Source: Alcanivorax sp. S6407 (GTDB lineage: Bacteria; Pseudomonadota; Gammaproteobacteria; Pseudomonadales; Alcanivoracaceae). From it: a stretch of 64,000 bases of DNA. The translations under genes were made by a program, and so were the position numbers. The stretch is taken from positions 561,768-625,767 of the forward strand of contig NZ_JALKBH010000004.1 of assembly GCF_023016115.1 (NCBI RefSeq), read 5' to 3'. Below are positions 42,704 through 52,499 of the stretch, piece after piece; the first letter of the stretch is position 1, and the number at the start of each line of letters is the position of its first letter. The notes under the pieces were generated by a model that saw only the letters and a program-made list of their open reading frames with translations, searched no databases and was not told the DNA's origin.

Positions 42704-42821
42704 GGGCTGACATTCCTTATCAGGTCTGAGGCAGCCCATACGGTATCACCGGCCCCCTCAGCCCGGTATACTTGGCGCCTGCTTTTTGGCGGCAAATCGT
42801 AATCGAACAACAGGATTCACC

Positions 42822-43814
42822 ATGGCGGAACAACCGCAGACGGACATCATGACTTTCCAGGGCCTGATTCTGGCCCTGCAGCAGTACTGGGCAGAGCAGG
42901 GGTGCGTGGTCGTACAACCTCTGGATATGGAAGTGGGCGCGGGCACTTTTCACCCCTCCACCTTCCTGCGTGCCATCGGCCCGGAGAACTGGAACAGCGC
43001 CTACGTGCAGCCTTCCCGCCGTCCTACCGACGGCCGTTACGGGGAAAACCCCAACCGGCTGCAGCACTACTACCAGTTCCAGGTCGTGCTGAAACCGTCT
43101 CCGGACAACATCCAGGAGCTGTATCTCGGCTCCCTGCGTATGCTCGGCTTCGATCCGCTGGTCCACGATATCCGTTTTGTGGAAGACAACTGGGAATCGC
43201 CCACCCTGGGTGCCTGGGGTTTGGGCTGGGAAGTGTGGTTGAACGGTATGGAAGTCACCCAGTTCACCTATTTCCAGCAAGTGGGTGGCATCGACTGTTA
43301 CCCGGTGACCGGCGAAATCACCTACGGTCTCGAGCGTCTGGCCATGTACATCCAGGGGGTAGATTCGGTCTACGACCTGGTGTGGTCCGATGGGCCCTTC
43401 GGCAAGGTCACCTATGGGGATGTGTTCCTGCAGAACGAAGTGGAGATGTCCACCTTCAACTTCGAGCACGCCAACGTGGAAGCACTGTTCAAACAGTTCG
43501 ATCTGTTCGAGTCCGAGTCCACCAAGCTGATCGAGGCTGGCCTGCCACTGCCCGCCTATGAATACGTTTTGAAGGCCTCCCATACCTTCAACCTGCTGGA
43601 TGCCCGCAAGGCCATCTCCGTCACCGAACGCCAGCGCTTCATCCTGCGCGTGCGCACCCTGGCCCGGGCCGTGGCCCAGGCTTATTTCGATGCGCGCCGC
43701 AAGCTGGGCTTTCCCATGGCCGATGAAGCCATTCGCGAGGAAGTGGAAGCGGAACTGCAAAAGCAGGATGAGAAAGCTGCCAAGCAGGCAGAAAAAAACA
43801 AGGGGAAGAAATAA
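42822..43814 (+). CDS. glyQ: glycyl-tRNA synthetase alpha subunit
   Basis: 330 residues from ATG 42822. Class II core motifs are present: [29 protein letters not shown] region, [16 protein letters not shown] and [33 protein letters not shown] region. E. coli GlyQ is 303 residues; this one adds a lysine-rich tail ([19 protein letters not shown]). The stop overlaps the glyS start by one base (TAATG), so the subunits of the alpha2beta2 enzyme are translationally coupled. Confidence 0.97.
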   Translation: MAEQPQTDIMTFQGLILALQQYWAEQGCVVVQPLDMEVGAGTFHPSTFLRAIGPENWNSAYVQPSRRPTDGRYGENPNRLQHYYQFQVVLKPSPDNIQELYLGSLRMLGFDPLVHDIRFVEDNWESPTLGAWGLGWEVWLNGMEVTQFTYFQQVGGIDCYPVTGEITYGLERLAMYIQGVDSVYDLVWSDGPFGKVTYGDVFLQNEVEMSTFNFEHANVEALFKQFDLFESESTKLIEAGLPLPAYEYVLKASHTFNLLDARKAISVTERQRFILRVRTLARAVAQAYFDARRKLGFPMADEAIREEVEAELQKQDEKAAKQAEKNKGKK

Positions 43815-45886
43815 TGTCCCGGGATTTGCTGATTGAACTGGGTACCGAAGAGCTGCCCCCGAAAGCACTGCCCAACCTGAGTGCGGCGCTGACTGAAGAA
43901 TTTATCCGCCAACTGGATGAAGCCGGTCTGAATCATGGTGAAGTAGAAAGCTTTGCCGCTCCCCGCCGCCTTGCGGTGCTGGTTCGTGGCCTGGATGACA
44001 AGCAGGCCGATCGCGATATCGAACGCCAGGGTCCGGCCGTGCAGGCCGCCTTCGACAAGGACGGTAACCCCACCAAGGCCGCCCAGGGCTTCGCAGCCTC
44101 CCTCGGCCTGACCGTGGATCAGCTGGGTCGTCAGGACACTGGCAAGGGCGAGCGTCTGGTGGCGAAGATCACCGAGCAGGGCAAGCCCACCGTGGAACTG
44201 GTACCGGAGTTCTTTGCCCAGGCCATCCAGAAACTGCCGATCCCCAAGCGCATGCGTTGGGGCAAGCGCAAGGTGCAGTTCGTGCGCCCGGCTCACTGGC
44301 TGGTGGCGCTGTTTGGTGATGACGTGATTCCGTTTGAGCTGCTCGATCTGCAATCCGGTCGCACCAGCTATGGCCATCGCTTCCACGCTCCCGGCGCCAT
44401 TGAACTGGCCAATGCCGGCGAGTATCTGGCACGCATGGAAAACGACGGCCACGTGATCGCCGACTTCAACCGCCGTAAGGCGATGATTGAAGAACAGGCC
44501 ATTGCCGCCGGTAAAGCTGCCGGTGGCGTTGCCCAGATTGATCCGGATCTGCTTAATGAAGTCACCGCGCTGGTAGAGTGGCCAGAAGCCCTCACCGGCA
44601 GCTTCGACAATGACTTCCTGCGTGTTCCCCAGGAGGCGCTGATCAGTGCCATGGAAGAACACCAGAAGTACTTCTCCGTGCTGGATGGCGACGGCAAGCT
44701 GATGCCCAAGTTCATTACCATCAGCAACATCCAGTCCAAGGATGCTGAGCAGGTGATCGCCGGTAACGAGAAGGTGATCCGTCCGCGTCTGGCCGATGCG
44801 GCTTTCTTCTACGACAACGATTGCAAGAAGACCCTGGCCCAACATGGCGAAGGTCTGGCCAATGTGGTGTTCCAGCAGCAGCTGGGTACCGTGGCAGACA
44901 AGTGCCAGCGCATCGGTGGCCTGGCAGCCACCATTGCCGAACAGATCGGTGGCGATGCCGCCCAGGCCAAGCTGGCCGGCGAGCTGAGCAAGGCCGACCT
45001 GAACAGCGAGATGGTGTACGAGTTCGACACCATGCAGGGCATCATGGGTTACTACCTGGCGCAACGCGAAGGGCAGCCGGAAGAAGTGGCCAAGGCACTT
45101 TACGAGCAGTACCTGCCGCGCTTTGCCGGTGACACCCTGCCGCAAAGCAAGACCGGCATGGCGGTATCCCTGGCCGACAAGATCGATACCCTGGTGGGCA
45201 TCTTCGGCATCGGCCAGAAGCCCAGCGGCACCAAGGATCCCTATGCCCTGCGTCGGGCCACCCTCGGTATCCTGCGAATCATCATCGAGAATGGTCTGGC
45301 GGTAGACCTGCGCGACTTGCTCGATCAGGCTGCCCAACAACTGGGTGAGCGCATCGACGCTGGCCAGGTAGATGAAGCCTTCGACTTCATCAAGGGCCGT
45401 TATCGCGCCATGTACCAGGAGCAGGGTATTGCCACCCCGGTGATCCTGTCGGTACTGGCCATCGATGATGCCTGCCGCAAGCCACTGGATTTCGATCGCC
45501 GCGTGAAAGCGGTAGCCGATTTCCAGCAGCGCGAAGAAGCTGCCGCCCTGGCCGCCGCCAACAAACGGGTATCCAATATCCTGGCCAAGCTGGAAGGCGA
45601 TGCACAGGAAGAGATTGATGGTGCCCTGCTGGAAGACGAGGCCGAACAGACCCTCACCAATCTGGTGGTGGCCAGCTACGAACAGTCCGAGCCGCTGCTG
45701 GAACAGGGCGATTACCAGGGCGTTCTGGAAATGCTGGCCGAACTGCGTGAGCCGGTGGATGCCTTCTTCGACACCGTCATGGTAATGGCCGACGACGAAG
45801 CCGTGCGTAACAACCGCCTGGCCATTCTGGCGTTCCTGCGTGACCTGTTCCTGAATGTAGCGGACATCAGTCTGTTGCAGGAATAA
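43814..45886 (+). CDS. glyS: glycyl-tRNA synthetase beta subunit
   Basis: 690 residues, the usual length. Opens with LLIELGTEELPPKALPNLS and has PKRMRWGKRKVQFVRPAHWL, YGHRFHAPGAI, KFITISNIQSKD and the HD-like region ADKIDTLVGIFGIGQKPSGTKDPYALRR, ending in a DALR-type anticodon-binding helix bundle. Works with GlyQ to charge tRNA-Gly. A long open frame on the opposite strand is a shadow. A short heptad array and a terminator follow the stop. Confidence 0.97.
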   Translation: MSRDLLIELGTEELPPKALPNLSAALTEEFIRQLDEAGLNHGEVESFAAPRRLAVLVRGLDDKQADRDIERQGPAVQAAFDKDGNPTKAAQGFAASLGLTVDQLGRQDTGKGERLVAKITEQGKPTVELVPEFFAQAIQKLPIPKRMRWGKRKVQFVRPAHWLVALFGDDVIPFELLDLQSGRTSYGHRFHAPGAIELANAGEYLARMENDGHVIADFNRRKAMIEEQAIAAGKAAGGVAQIDPDLLNEVTALVEWPEALTGSFDNDFLRVPQEALISAMEEHQKYFSVLDGDGKLMPKFITISNIQSKDAEQVIAGNEKVIRPRLADAAFFYDNDCKKTLAQHGEGLANVVFQQQLGTVADKCQRIGGLAATIAEQIGGDAAQAKLAGELSKADLNSEMVYEFDTMQGIMGYYLAQREGQPEEVAKALYEQYLPRFAGDTLPQSKTGMAVSLADKIDTLVGIFGIGQKPSGTKDPYALRRATLGILRIIIENGLAVDLRDLLDQAAQQLGERIDAGQVDEAFDFIKGRYRAMYQEQGIATPVILSVLAIDDACRKPLDFDRRVKAVADFQQREEAAALAAANKRVSNILAKLEGDAQEEIDGALLEDEAEQTLTNLVVASYEQSEPLLEQGDYQGVLEMLAELREPVDAFFDTVMVMADDEAVRNNRLAILAFLRDLFLNVADISLLQE

Positions 45887-45888
45887 GA

Positions 45889-45909
45889 GACGCATCAGGC
45901 AACACGCAA
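45889..45909. repeat. single-arm heptads behind glyS (CACGCAA type)
   Basis: GACGCAT, CAGGCAA, CACGCAA in exact 7-bp phase, starting 2 nt after the glyS stop. The same opening GAGACGCATCA occurs behind the H-NS-family gene at 48368. Confidence 0.65.
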
Positions 45910-45915
45910 AACCCG

Positions 45916-45939
45916 GGCCGCAGTTTACTGCGGCCTTTG
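45916..45939 (+). terminator. glyS terminator
   Basis: GGCCGCAG/CTGCGGCC stem with a TTTA loop, then TTTGTTT. Confidence 0.82.
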
Positions 45940-45975
45940 TTTATACACTCCGCTGCCTGCGCTCCCTACACCGCC

Positions 45976-45997
45976 GTAGGAGCCAGCCAGCTGGCGA
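45976..45997. repeat. GTAG-type REP-like element
   Basis: GTAGGAGCCAGCCAGCTGGC followed by GA fits the Pseudomonas REP layout: GTAG head, then an imperfect GC-rich palindrome (GCCAGCTGGC). No RAYT transposase gene is in the window. Confidence 0.6.
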
Positions 45998-46006
45998 AGT
46001 GGTGTG

Positions 46007-46161
46007 AGTTGAAAGTTCAAAGTTTAAAGTTGAAACGCGTTAGACGTTATCGTGAAAGGGGATGCACTGCCCGCGTTCACCGGTAATGGCGCGGGCAGAG
46101 AGGTTCAAAGCGTTATCACCTTTGCCGCGCTTTTCAACTTTGAACTTTCAACTTTAAACTC
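46007..46161. repeat. heptad fold-back element, AAAGTTC type, second copy of the 38069 form
   Basis: Left arm GTTGAAAGTTCAAAGTTTAA then AGTTGAAACGCG; right arm CGCGCTTTTCAACTTTGAAC then TTTCAACTTTAAACTCG. Core CTGCCCGCGTTCACCGGTAA with TGGCGCGGGCAGAGAGGTTC, almost the core at 38131-38169. It lies between glyS and gmhB, ending 28 bp before the gmhB start. Confidence 0.9.
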
Positions 46162-46189
46162 GACTCAACCCGGACCTGACTGACAAACC

Positions 46190-46732
46190 ATGAACAAACT
46201 CATCATTCTCGATCGCGACGGGGTCATCAACCAAGACTCCGATGCCTACATCAAGTCCGTTGACGAGTGGATTCCGATCCCCGGCAGCATTGAGGCCATC
46301 GCGCGCCTGAGCCAGGCGGGGTATACCGTTGTGGTAGCCACCAACCAGTCAGGGATCGGCCGGGGTTATTATGATGAAGCCACCCTCGATGCCATGCATG
46401 AGCGACTGCGCGCGCTGGTGGCAGAGCAGGGTGGGAAGCTGGGCCGGATCTATCACTGCCCTCATTCACCGGATGACGGCTGCGACTGCCGTAAACCCTT
46501 ACCGGGTCTGATTGATCAGATTGTTACCGATTATGGCGATGTGAGCGGTGCCACCCTGATTGGTGATAGCCTTAGGGATCTGGAAGCCGGGATTTCCCGT
46601 CACTGCCAACCGGTGCTGGTACTCACCGGTAAAGGGCAAAAGACCCTCGACAAGGGCCTGCCCGATTCCCTGGGTGACGTGGCCATTTTCAATTCCCTTG
46701 CTGATTTTGTTGATCACACCGTGAAGGACTAG
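46190..46732 (+). CDS. gmhB: D-glycero-beta-D-manno-heptose-1,7-bisphosphate 7-phosphatase
   Basis: 180 residues. HAD phosphatase motifs: nucleophile pair DRDGVIN near 8, TNQSGIGRG (motif II and substrate loop), zinc ligands in CPHSPDDGCDCRKP, and GDSLRDLEAG (motif IV). It makes heptose-1-phosphate for ADP-heptose and the LPS inner core. Only 2 bp separate it from plsC, as in Pseudomonas. Confidence 0.95.
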   Translation: MNKLIILDRDGVINQDSDAYIKSVDEWIPIPGSIEAIARLSQAGYTVVVATNQSGIGRGYYDEATLDAMHERLRALVAEQGGKLGRIYHCPHSPDDGCDCRKPLPGLIDQIVTDYGDVSGATLIGDSLRDLEAGISRHCQPVLVLTGKGQKTLDKGLPDSLGDVAIFNSLADFVDHTVKD

Positions 46733-46734
46733 GT

Positions 46735-47472
46735 ATGCAGCACGATACTCCGTCGCTGTCGATCAAGGTGCGCAGCGCGTTGTTTTTCGTGCTCTATAAC
46801 CTTGCCGGTATTCTCTACAGTTTTCTTTGTGTTCTGATCGGCCCCTTTCTGCCGCTCAGACCCCGGCACCGTTTTATCAACGGCTGGACCCGCTGCGCCA
46901 TGTGGCTGGATCGCCACCTCAACCGGGTTGAAGTCAAGCTGGAAGGGGCAGAGCACCTGCCTGACGAACCCTGCCTGATCCTCGCCAACCACCAGAGCAG
47001 CTGGGAAACCTTTTACCTACAGACCCTGATTTGTCCACAGACCACTGTGGTGAAAAAGGAACTGCTGTGGGTCCCGTTCTTCGGCTGGGGGCTGGCACTG
47101 CTCAACCCCATCCGCATCGACCGCAGCAAGGGTAACGCCGCGCTCAAGTCCCTGCTCAAACAGGGCAAGGAACGCCTGCAGCAAGGCCTGCCTGTCGTCA
47201 TCTTTCCGGAAGGCACTCGTCAACAGCCCGGCACCATGGGGAAATTCAACCATGGCGGCACCATGCTGGCCTGCCAGGCAGGCGTTCCGGTGGTGGCCAT
47301 CAGCCATAACAGTGGCGATTGCTGGCCCAAGGGTAGCTGGGTACGCTACCCCGGCACAGTCACCGTCCGCATCAGCCCACTGATACCCACCGAAGGAAAG
47401 AAAGCCCAGCAGGTCACGTCCGAAGTACAGGAATGGATTCGGGATAATTATCCCGGCGAGCTTTCTGAATAA
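46735..47472 (+). CDS. plsC: 1-acyl-sn-glycerol-3-phosphate acyltransferase
   Basis: 245 residues. A membrane helix (FVLYNLAGILYSFLCVLIGP), then NHQSSWETFYL (HX4D variant HX4E), PIRIDRSKGN, FPEGTRQQPG and GVPVVAISHNSG. Motif I has glutamate in place of the usual aspartate, as in a number of Pseudomonas-type LPLATs. Likely the main lysophosphatidate acyltransferase, in operon with gmhB. A heptad arm begins 3 nt after the stop. Confidence 0.88.
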   Translation: MQHDTPSLSIKVRSALFFVLYNLAGILYSFLCVLIGPFLPLRPRHRFINGWTRCAMWLDRHLNRVEVKLEGAEHLPDEPCLILANHQSSWETFYLQTLICPQTTVVKKELLWVPFFGWGLALLNPIRIDRSKGNAALKSLLKQGKERLQQGLPVVIFPEGTRQQPGTMGKFNHGGTMLACQAGVPVVAISHNSGDCWPKGSWVRYPGTVTVRISPLIPTEGKKAQQVTSEVQEWIRDNYPGELSE

Positions 47473-47475
47473 AGG

Positions 47476-47505
47476 CAGCTGCAAGCGACAAGCTTCAAGC
47501 TGCAA
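47476..47505. repeat. heptad arm behind plsC
   Basis: CAGCTGCAAGCGACAAGCTT then CAAGCTGCAAG: four heptads in phase. This is the opposite orientation to the 19-copy array at 47778, and the two could be arms of one large fold-back with a 270-bp core. Confidence 0.75.
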
Positions 47506-47536
47506 GGAAAATCAAAAGCACCGCCGTAGCAACGTA

Positions 47537-47591
47537 GCGCAGCGGAGTAACGCACGAAGTGCGGTCCGTAGGGTGAGCGAAGCGAATAACG
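47537..47591. repeat. dispersed intergenic repeat copy B
   Basis: GCGCAGCGGAGTAACGCACG, AAGTGCGGTCCGTAGGGTGA, GCGAAGCGAATAACG. Matches copy A at 9323-9373 along most of its length. Confidence 0.6.
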
Positions 47592-47777
47592 TGCCTGCAA
47601 GAGATCCGAGCCTTGGCGAGAGATGTTTTTTTAGGAGAGCCAACTTGTTAGCCGAATTGAGCCTGGACCATTCTGCGGAGGCACAGGTTGTTTGATTTCG
47701 CCGAACTCGACGATTTGCAAGGCGTTACCGGTTCTTCGGAATAACCCGGGAACTTTTTTGTTTCTCCTAATCCAAGC

Positions 47778-47910
47778 GTAGCTTGTAGCTTGTAGCTTGT
47801 AGCTTGTAGCTTGTAGCTTGTAGCTTGTAGCTTGTAGCTTGTAGCTTGTAGCTTGTAGCTTGTAGCTCGTAGCTCGTAGCTCGTAGCTCGTAGCTCGTAG
47901 CTCGTAGCTG
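47778..47910. repeat. 19-copy tandem 7-bp array (GTAGCTT/GTAGCTC)
   Basis: Twelve GTAGCTT units (47778-47861), six GTAGCTC units (47862-47903) and a final GTAGCTG, with no indels. The switch from T to C in one block means units spread by local duplication. It ends 92 bp before the start of the H-NS-family gene, in its probable promoter or leader. The repetitive 97-codon frame read across it on the minus strand is a by-product. Confidence 0.95.
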
Positions 47911-48002
47911 ACAGCATTTTAAGCAACCCTCTTATTGCCAACCCCCGTTAAAATAACTACAGTCATTCGCGCATTTTAACGACTACTCACAAGGGCAAAG
48001 TA

Positions 48003-48362
48003 ATGACCATCAATCTTGATGAACTTTCCATCGACGAACTGGAAAAACTGATCAAGCAAGCGGAAGCTGCTCTGGACAAGAAGCGTAAGGCTGAGCTGAA
48101 AAATGCCCAGGCAGTGCTGGAAAAGATGGCCAAGGAACTGGGCGTTGATCCTTCTGAACTGCTCAAAGGTGCTACCGAGAAGAAGAAGACCACCCGCAAG
48201 AAAGGTGCAGCCAAGAAGAAGGCTGGCGTGCGCAAGCCCGCTGCCGTGAAGTACCGTGACCCGAACAACAGCAGCAACACCTGGACCGGCCGCGGCAAGC
48301 GCCCCCTGTGGTTGCAGGACGCTCTCAGCAAAGGCGCCAAGCTGGAAGATTTTGCGGTATAA
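48003..48362 (+). CDS. H-NS family nucleoid protein
   Basis: 119 residues. N-terminal coiled coil for oligomerisation (LSIDELEKLIKQAEAALDKK, KAELKNAQAVLEKMAKELG), a lysine-rich linker (KKKTTRKKGAAKKKAGVRK) and the H-NS DNA-binding domain YRDPNNSSNTWTGRGKRPLW with the TGRGKRP loop that enters the AT-rich minor groove. Likely a global silencer. The 19-copy heptad array just upstream could affect its expression. Confidence 0.88.
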   Translation: MTINLDELSIDELEKLIKQAEAALDKKRKAELKNAQAVLEKMAKELGVDPSELLKGATEKKKTTRKKGAAKKKAGVRKPAAVKYRDPNNSSNTWTGRGKRPLWLQDALSKGAKLEDFAV

Positions 48363-48369
48363 GCGAGAG

Positions 48370-48404
48370 ACGCATCACGCTTCACGCAACAGGCACCACG
48401 CAAA
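48370..48404. repeat. heptad arm behind the H-NS-family gene
   Basis: Five in-phase heptads GACGCAT, CACGCTT, CACGCAA, CAGGCAC, CACGCAA. A matching arm in reverse orientation lies at 48592-48626 beside the gyrB stop, making a fold-back that encloses the terminator and a second inverted repeat. Confidence 0.8.
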
Positions 48405-48407
48405 ACA

Positions 48408-48438
48408 AAAAAGCGAACCCATCGGGTTCGCTTTTTTA
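48408..48438 (+). terminator. terminator of the H-NS-family gene
   Basis: AAAAAAGCGAACC/GGGTTCGCTTTTTT, a 13-bp stem with a CATC loop and long T-run; also usable from the gyrB side. Confidence 0.92.
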
Positions 48439-48502
48439 TTGGTTCATCGCCAATTTTCACGCAACGGCGTTCTTGCAAGAGACCTGGATCAAAAGCCGTT
48501 TT

Positions 48503-48571
48503 ACCACAGAGGGCACCAGGATTACTGAGGGAGAAGGTTCTAACCTCTGTGTACTCTGTGCCCTCTGTGGT
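48503..48571. repeat. inverted repeat ACCACAGAGGGCAC nested between heptad arms
   Basis: ACCACAGAGGGCAC (48503-48516) and its exact complement (48558-48571) enclose 41 bp in which CTCTGTG recurs at 9-bp steps. This periodicity differs from the 7-bp elements. Confidence 0.8.
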
Positions 48572-48591
48572 TAATCTGCCTTTCGCCTTTC

Positions 48592-48626
48592 AGCGTCAAG
48601 CATGATGCGTGTTGCTTGGTGCGTTA
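48592..48626. repeat. heptad arm behind gyrB
   Basis: AGCGTCA, AGCATGA, TGCGTGT, TGCTTGG, TGCGTTA in exact phase. In gyrB sense the arm begins one base after the stop codon. It pairs with 48370-48404. Confidence 0.78.
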
Positions 48627-48627
48627 G

Positions 48628-51054
<2,427 letters not shown>

Positions 51055-52170
51055 TTATTCACTCCCGGTTGGGGTCAGCGGCCGAATCCGGCCATGTTCC
51101 ACGTGGAACATTCTGCTTTCCACCGTCTGTAGTGCGTTATTGTCATTCACCACCGCAGCCCAGGCTGGTTCATCCAGGGCTGTGATCAACGTTTGGTGAC
51201 CTGTGCCGGCAAGATAGCCAAGCAACCGATTACGGTGTTCCTCGTCCAGCTCTGCGGCCAGATCATCCACAAGCAGGGTACAAACCTTGCCAGCTTCACT
51301 AATCAAAGGCAGTTGAGCCAACATCATCGCGTAAGCAATCAGTTTCGCCTGGCCCCGGGACACTCTATCCCGGGCCACCACATCACCGATGGCAATTCGG
51401 ATATCGCTGCGATGAAAACCTGCCTGACTGAATCCACGGCGGATATCGTCCTGCCGTAACCGCTGAAGCGCATCCAGCGTGGTTTCGTCTTTCTGCAGCC
51501 CTGTCTGCAACCGGATACGGATTTTCAGTTCCGGAGACAGAATGGCCATCACCTGATTCAGACCTTCCTGTAACGCGCCCAAATAGGCTCTGCGTAACCC
51601 TTCGATTCTATCAGAAGTCTCGGCCAGTTGCTGATCCCAAAAGCCCAATTCTCGCGGGTTTATGGCCCCCGTACGCAACAATGCATTACGTTGCTTCAAG
51701 GCAGCTGAGGCATGGCGCCAAAGAGGCATGAATTGATGTTCCACGTGGAACATCCCCCAATCCATAAAGCGGCGACGCAAGGAAGAGGGACCAAAAACGA
51801 GCTCAACAGAAGTAGGGTGGAGGGCAAGAACCGGGAGAAGAGAAGCAACCTCGCTAAGAGCCTTTGGGGTCTGACCATCCAGCTTCAAGGCATCAATCCC
51901 ACCGGGAGTACGCCGAACCCCAAGACGATGCAGCTGATCTGATGTCTGGACCTCAGCATACAAAGTCGCTGCGTCAGCACCATCCCTCACCAACCTGGAC
52001 AGGCGCCCACCCCGAAAGGAGCGACCACCACTACCGATAAAATACACGGCCTCCAGAAGGCTTGTCTTGCCACTGCCGTTATCACCAAGGATCACATTCA
52101 GAGACGGGGACAGGCTCAGGTCGGCATGGCGGTAGTTGCGAAAATCCCCCAGCTGGAGACGGCTCAGCAT
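51055..52170 (-). CDS. recF: DNA replication and repair protein RecF
   Basis: 371 residues. Walker A in LGDNGSGKTSLLEAV near residue 36; ABC signature-like VSRGQAKLIAYAMML near 280 and Walker B LLVDDLAAELDEEH near 305. It loads RecA at gapped DNA together with RecO and RecR. It is separated from dnaN by 329 bp with a terminator, so recF-gyrB must have its own promoter, near the DnaA-box-like sites. Confidence 0.96.
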   Translation of the reverse strand: MLSRLQLGDFRNYRHADLSLSPSLNVILGDNGSGKTSLLEAVYFIGSGGRSFRGGRLSRLVRDGADAATLYAEVQTSDQLHRLGVRRTPGGIDALKLDGQTPKALSEVASLLPVLALHPTSVELVFGPSSLRRRFMDWGMFHVEHQFMPLWRHASAALKQRNALLRTGAINPRELGFWDQQLAETSDRIEGLRRAYLGALQEGLNQVMAILSPELKIRIRLQTGLQKDETTLDALQRLRQDDIRRGFSQAGFHRSDIRIAIGDVVARDRVSRGQAKLIAYAMMLAQLPLISEAGKVCTLLVDDLAAELDEEHRNRLLGYLAGTGHQTLITALDEPAWAAVVNDNNALQTVESRMFHVEHGRIRPLTPTGSE

Positions 52171-52210
52171 AAATCCCGGATCCTATCGACGGCAGAGCAG
52201 GCAGGTAAAA

Positions 52211-52310
52211 TCATCCACAGATTGTATCGCAGGAGCAAAGCAGCTGCCCGCCTTTCACTACGGGCATTCCATACACACCGACACACACCTTACCCACAAA
52301 ACTATCCACA
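52211..52310. promoter_or_regulatory. second cluster of DnaA-box-like sites, recF-dnaN gap
   Basis: TCATCCACA (52211), TTACCCACA (52290) and CTATCCACA (52302) each match TTATCCACA at 8 of 9 positions, within 100 bp and all in one orientation. They lie 40-140 bp upstream of recF. Confidence 0.6.
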
Positions 52311-52406
52311 GAACGAAAGCATAGCTTCTGGCTCGTAGCTATTAGCAGTTGATCGCGGAATTGGGGGAAGAAGAAGCGGACGAGGGGTGGAGAAAGCTGA
52401 ATTTCT

Positions 52407-52434
52407 GCGTGCAGCGTGTTGCGTGAAGCGTGTC
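52407..52434. repeat. single-arm heptad array beyond the dnaN terminator
   Basis: GCGTGCA, GCGTGTT, GCGTGAA, GCGTGTC in phase, followed by ACCGCCGCAGAGCGGC and the dnaN terminator: the same layout as 3750-3832. Confidence 0.72.
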
Positions 52435-52453
52435 ACCGCCGCAGAGCGGCTAC

Positions 52454-52484
52454 AAAAAAACCCGGCATATAGCCGGGCTTTTTT
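52454..52484 (-). terminator. dnaN terminator
   Basis: CCCGGC/GCCGGG stem with a short loop, A-run on one side and T-run on the other; 16 bp beyond the dnaN stop. Confidence 0.88.
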
Positions 52485-52499
52485 GTGGATCATCGCTGA

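Noticed and set aside
43682..45895. 737-codon open frame opposite glyS
   Set aside because: It is antisense to a certain gene; the length comes from GC-rich codon bias, not from coding signals.
47778..47910. CRISPR-like array
   Set aside because: Units are 7 bp with no spacers and no cas genes are present.
47648..47941. 97-codon minus-strand frame with repeated ATSYKLQ
   Set aside because: It is the translation of the 7-bp array (21 bp gives 7 codons). There is no ribosome site, no family and the rest is low complexity.
48503..48571. Insertion-sequence ends
   Set aside because: The inverted repeats are 41 bp apart, with no transposase frame and no target duplication visible.
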